NCBI GenBank assembly: GCA_964370085.1
Contig: CAYJHI010000036.1
Span: 1 to 9,392, forward strand
Length of the DNA stretch: 9,392 bases
Source of the DNA: CARZYU01 sp964370085
GTDB lineage: Bacteria; Bacillota_I; Bacilli_A; RF39; UBA660
Reading direction: 5' to 3'
Under the pieces are notes generated by a model that was given only the letters and a program-made list of their open reading frames with translations, ran no database searches and had not been told where the DNA came from. Position numbers and translations under genes: made by a program. This document shows positions 6,886-9,392 of this stretch, one piece after another; the stretch's first letter is position 1, and each line of letters opens with the position of its first letter.

Positions 6886-6909
6886 AAAAAAAGCAACTTA
6901 GTTGCTTTT
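6886..6909 (-). terminator. Intrinsic terminator after galE, loop made by the stop codon
   Basis: On the minus strand AAAAGCAAC (6909-6901) pairs perfectly with GTTGCTTTT (6897-6889). The three-base loop (6900-6898) is exactly the galE TAA stop, and the T tract runs to 6886. The 5' arm encodes the last residues of GalE (K-S-N). It ends the murE-galE transcript. Confidence 0.85.
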
Positions 6910-7908
6910 ATTTTTATTAATAAAATTGTAAGAGTCTTTACACATATCTTCGATAGTTAATTCTGTTTTCCAACCAAGTTCTTTGAATGCTTTATCACAT
7001 TTAGCATAGCACTGAGCAATATCTCCTGGTCTTCTATCAACTATTTTATAATTAACTTTAATATTATTAACTTTTTCAAAGGCTTCAACCATTTCTAAGA
7101 CACTGTATCCTGAACCTGTTCCTAAGTTATAAATATTATATCCTTCTTTATCCTTAAGTAGTTTTTCAGCTGCTAGGACATGAGCCTTTGCTAAGTCTAC
7201 TACATGAATATAATCTCTAACTCCTGTTCCGTCTTTAGTATCATAGTCATTTCCAAAGATACTTAAGCATTCTAATTCTTTATTGGCCACTTTAGCAATA
7301 AACGGCATTAGATTAGCAGGTATACCATTAGGATCTTCGCCAATAAGTCCACTTTTATGTGCTCCTACTGGGTTAAAATATCTTAAAACACATATATTAT
7401 TAGTTGAATCAGAATGATATAAGTCTTCTAATATTTTCTCTACAAACAGTTTACTAGTTCCATATGGATTTGTAGTTCCTCCGATAGGTGTCTCTTCTGT
7501 TATAGGCATTACTTTAGCATCTCCATAAACAGTTGCAGAACTACTGAATATTAGTGATTTAACATTTACTTCTTTCATAATTGTCAGAAGGTTAAGTATA
7601 GTAGAGACGTTATTAATATAATATTCTACTGGTTTTTTAACACTGTCTCCTACTGCTTTATATGCTGCAAAATCAATAACAACATCTATTTTATTTTCAG
7701 TAAAGATTTTTCTTAGTAAATCTTTATCAATCATGTCCCCTTCATAGAATTTTATTTCTTTCCCACTGATTTCTTTAATTTTGTCTAAAACACTTGATTT
7801 ACTATTACTATAATTATCTAAACCAACTACTTCGTGTCCTTTTTCTAATAATTCAACGCATGTGTGTGAACCAATGTATCCTGTACATCCTGTTAAAAAT
7901 ACTCTCAT
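6898..7908 (-). CDS. galE: UDP-glucose/UDP-N-acetylglucosamine 4-epimerase GalE
   Basis: A 336-residue extended short-chain dehydrogenase/reductase of normal GalE length that interconverts UDP-glucose and UDP-galactose in the cytoplasm using bound NAD. The sequence shows the Rossmann motif GCTGYIGSH (7-15), DNYSNS (31-36), FAAYKAVGDSV (80-90), catalytic S124 in SSSATVYG (122-129) with the YGTSK pair Y149/K153, RYFNPVGAH (176-184), RDYIHVVDLA (231-240) and RRPGD (292-296). The position matching E. coli Tyr299, the sugar-site gatekeeper, is Cys300 (GDIAQCYAK). A small residue there admits N-acetyl sugars, so activity on UDP-GlcNAc/UDP-GalNAc is also expected (inference). It starts 14 bases after murE; AAGGAG (7920-7915) lies six bases before the ATG. 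It is likely co-transcribed with murE and would supply UDP-galactose/GalNAc for envelope polymers. No other Leloir genes are in the window. Confidence 0.95.
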   Translation of the reverse strand: MRVFLTGCTGYIGSHTCVELLEKGHEVVGLDNYSNSKSSVLDKIKEISGKEIKFYEGDMIDKDLLRKIFTENKIDVVIDFAAYKAVGDSVKKPVEYYINNVSTILNLLTIMKEVNVKSLIFSSSATVYGDAKVMPITEETPIGGTTNPYGTSKLFVEKILEDLYHSDSTNNICVLRYFNPVGAHKSGLIGEDPNGIPANLMPFIAKVANKELECLSIFGNDYDTKDGTGVRDYIHVVDLAKAHVLAAEKLLKDKEGYNIYNLGTGSGYSVLEMVEAFEKVNNIKVNYKIVDRRPGDIAQCYAKCDKAFKELGWKTELTIEDMCKDSYNFINKNKSN

Positions 7909-7922
7909 TTATTTCTCCTTCA

Positions 7923-9311
7923 TCAATTAAAATATTTTGTAATAACATCATAGTCATTATAAGGTAAATACTCATTTCCTACAGCCATAAAGTTGTCTCG
8001 ACCTTTACCTGTTACTAAGACAATATCATCTTTTTGGGCCATTGAAAAGGCTTTTTTAATAGCAGATTCTCTATTTATTATTCTTTCATAATTAGTATTA
8101 CTACTAGAAGATATCATCTCGTCAATTATTTTATCTACATTTTCATGTCTTGGATCATCCATCGTAAATATAACATAATCAGATTTATCTAAGACAATTT
8201 TCCCCATCTCTGATCTTTTTTCTTCTTCTCTACCACCAGCACTTCCTGTTACGGTTATGATACGAGCTTTTTTAATAGTTAATAATACATCTAAAATCTT
8301 TTCTAAAGCATCCGGTGTATGAGCATAATCAAGAACTATTTGATAATCTTGATTAAAATCCATATATTCCATTCTTCCTGGAATCTGAGGTAGCCTTTCT
8401 ATTTTAGTAAGAAGATCATCTATCTTATATCCTAATGTCACTAAAGTTGTTAAGGCTGCAATTATATTATAAGCGTTAAACTTACCTAAATACGGGGTTT
8501 TAAATTCATACTCTTGGTGTTCATAACGAATTTTTATAATATCTTTATGACAATCTTTTAATTCGATGGTATCAGTATTTTGTTCTCCATATGTTTTTAA
8601 GTTACTATTCATTTTACTAAATCGCTCAAAATATTGGTCCTTACTGTTTAAAATAGACAGTTTGGATTGTTTGACTAGTTGTTCTTTACAAGATATATAA
8701 TTTTCTAGTGTCTTATGAATATTCAAGTGATCTTGAGTAATGTTTGTTACAATTCCACATATAAAATTTATTCCTTCTAAACGATTACGAAAGAATGCTT
8801 CTGAGGATGTTTCCATTACTAAATACTCTACTTTTGCTGTTACAAACTCATTGAAGTACATATAAAGTCGATCTGCATCTGGTGTAGTGTTAATAATTGT
8901 TTTATCAAACTTAGAACATTTAATTCCATTGGTACCCATGTATCCACATTTATCTGGTCCAATTAAATTGTAGATTATTTCGGCTGTTGTTGTTTTACCA
9001 TTAGTTCCCGTTATACCTATTATTTTTAATTTATCTTGAGGATTATCGTAAAACCTTTTGGCAAGTAGTGGTAATTCTTTATTAGTGTCTTCTACTTTAA
9101 TAACAGGAACTGACTTATCACTTATATCTTTACTTACGACAATGGCAACGGCACCATTGTTAATAGCATCATCAATAAAATCATGACGATCTGCTGATAC
9201 ACCCATAGTACAGACAAAAATATCTCCTTCTTCTACTTCTTTGGAATTTATTTTTATTGATTTGACTTCTATATCACTATCGATATTATAAAGTTCTCTT
9301 AGTTTTCTCAT
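7923..9311 (-). CDS. murE: MurE, UDP-MurNAc-L-Ala-D-Glu:diamino acid ligase
   Basis: Adds the third amino acid to the peptidoglycan stem peptide, using ATP in the cytoplasm. Numbering from the GTG at 9320 (465 residues): ATP loop GITGTNGKTTT (102-112), METSSEAF (169-176), QDHLNIH (196-202), the lysine usually carbamylated K212, GKFNAYNI (279-286), PGRMEYMD (314-321), DYAHTPDAL (331-339), TGSAGGREEEKR (358-369), DDPRHE (388-393) and GKGRDN (438-443). The substrate motif is DDPR rather than the DNPR typical of meso-diaminopimelate enzymes, so the amino acid (meso-DAP or lysine) cannot be settled. I place the start at ATG 9311 (462 residues): AGGTGAT (9322-9316) pairs with the 16S tail four bases upstream, and the alternative GTG 9320 and ATG 9317 lie inside that pairing site. 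It ends in tandem TGA codons (7925-7920). It is a little shorter than typical MurE at the N-terminal domain. galE follows in the same transcript. Confidence 0.93.
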   Translation of the reverse strand: MRKLRELYNIDSDIEVKSIKINSKEVEEGDIFVCTMGVSADRHDFIDDAINNGAVAIVVSKDISDKSVPVIKVEDTNKELPLLAKRFYDNPQDKLKIIGITGTNGKTTTAEIIYNLIGPDKCGYMGTNGIKCSKFDKTIINTTPDADRLYMYFNEFVTAKVEYLVMETSSEAFFRNRLEGINFICGIVTNITQDHLNIHKTLENYISCKEQLVKQSKLSILNSKDQYFERFSKMNSNLKTYGEQNTDTIELKDCHKDIIKIRYEHQEYEFKTPYLGKFNAYNIIAALTTLVTLGYKIDDLLTKIERLPQIPGRMEYMDFNQDYQIVLDYAHTPDALEKILDVLLTIKKARIITVTGSAGGREEEKRSEMGKIVLDKSDYVIFTMDDPRHENVDKIIDEMISSSSNTNYERIINRESAIKKAFSMAQKDDIVLVTGKGRDNFMAVGNEYLPYNDYDVITKYFN

Positions 9312-9315
9312 TTTC

Positions 9316-9322
9316 ATCACCT
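9316..9322 (-). promoter_or_regulatory. Ribosome binding site AGGTGAT that decides the murE start
   Basis: AGGTGAT matches the distal part of the anti-Shine-Dalgarno partner AAAGGAGGTGAT. With this pairing the ATG at 9311-9309 has normal spacing, whereas GTG 9320 and ATG 9317 overlap the pairing site itself. This favours a product starting MRKLREL. Confidence 0.5.
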
Positions 9323-9328
9323 ATATTT

Positions 9329-9373
9329 ATTATAGACTAAAATATTATATATTGGTAGTCTTATTCTATTATA
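9329..9373 (-). promoter_or_regulatory. Candidate murE promoter region with three TATAAT boxes
   Basis: Perfect TATAAT hexamers occur on the minus strand at 9373-9368, 9349-9344 and 9334-9329. None has a convincing -35 inside the window. The box nearest the gene would start transcription about at the ribosome site, leaving almost no leader, so one of the two upstream boxes is more plausible. For the outermost, a -35 at 17-base spacing would end with the CA at the window edge (9392-9391), as TTGACA does. AT-rich chance matches are possible. Confidence 0.35.
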
Positions 9374-9376
9374 AAC

Positions 9377-9392
9377 AAAAAAAGAATAATTG
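9377..9392 (-). terminator. Possible 3' half of an intrinsic terminator of an upstream gene
   Basis: The minus strand reads CAATTATTC then seven T then G at the extreme edge, like the distal arm and T tract of the window's two complete terminators. The proximal arm (GAATAATTG expected) would lie outside the window, so this cannot be confirmed. Confidence 0.25.

Noticed and set aside
6778..6897. Riboswitch or attenuator in the 120-base gap before the surface operon
   Set aside because: The predicted leader is only about 18 bases and the upstream DNA is mainly A tracts, with no stem structure apart from the galE terminator.
7915..7930. Mycoplasma-type code (TGA read as tryptophan)
   Set aside because: murE ends in tandem TGA at the expected family length, immediately before the galE ribosome site. 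Tryptophans in all genes are TGG and no in-frame TGA interrupts the long AT-rich genes.

Overview
This is an AT-rich window (by eye about one third G+C) in which every supportable gene lies on the minus strand, so it reads from high to low coordinates. AAGGAG/GGGGGA-type ribosome binding sites, short oligo-T terminators, extended -10 promoters and a Gram-positive-style export signal on three proteins all suggest a low-GC Firmicute, probably an uncultured gut-type Bacilli/Erysipelotrichales/RF39-like lineage (inference). TGA is used as a stop (murE ends TGA-TGA) and tryptophans are TGG, so this is the standard bacterial code, not the Mycoplasma code.

Right part (9392 to 6886): a short promoter region, then murE (peptidoglycan precursor ligase) and, 14 bases on, galE (UDP-sugar 4-epimerase). 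They look like a two-gene transcript closed by an intrinsic terminator whose loop is the galE stop codon. Both enzymes handle UDP-amino-sugar/UDP-hexose chemistry used for the cell envelope.

Middle (6830 to 491): a well-bounded three-gene operon with its own extended -10 promoter and its own terminator. It encodes an 1187-residue secreted or membrane-tethered protein (GLUG-like beta-helix with an inserted domain, two tandem Ig-like repeats, an unassigned beta-rich C-terminal half), a 177-residue protein resembling the TasA/camelysin family, and a 714-residue protein ending in a formylglycine-generating-enzyme-like (C-type-lectin-like) domain that lacks the catalytic cysteines. All three begin with a hydrophobic segment followed by the same short motif (TFSRLI, TYSRYV, SFARYI). 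Nine-base gaps and ribosome sites touching the upstream stop codon show that they are made together. This is the most interesting part of the window: a candidate, uncharacterised extracellular assembly or adhesin system. Its signal peptidase and any anchoring enzyme are not in the window.

Left edge (503 to 1): a promoter that shares bases with the operon terminator drives a gene cut by the window edge, encoding a small lysine-rich protein with two likely membrane segments and no recognised function. There is no RNA gene, mobile element, CRISPR array or gene-free stretch over 300 bases.
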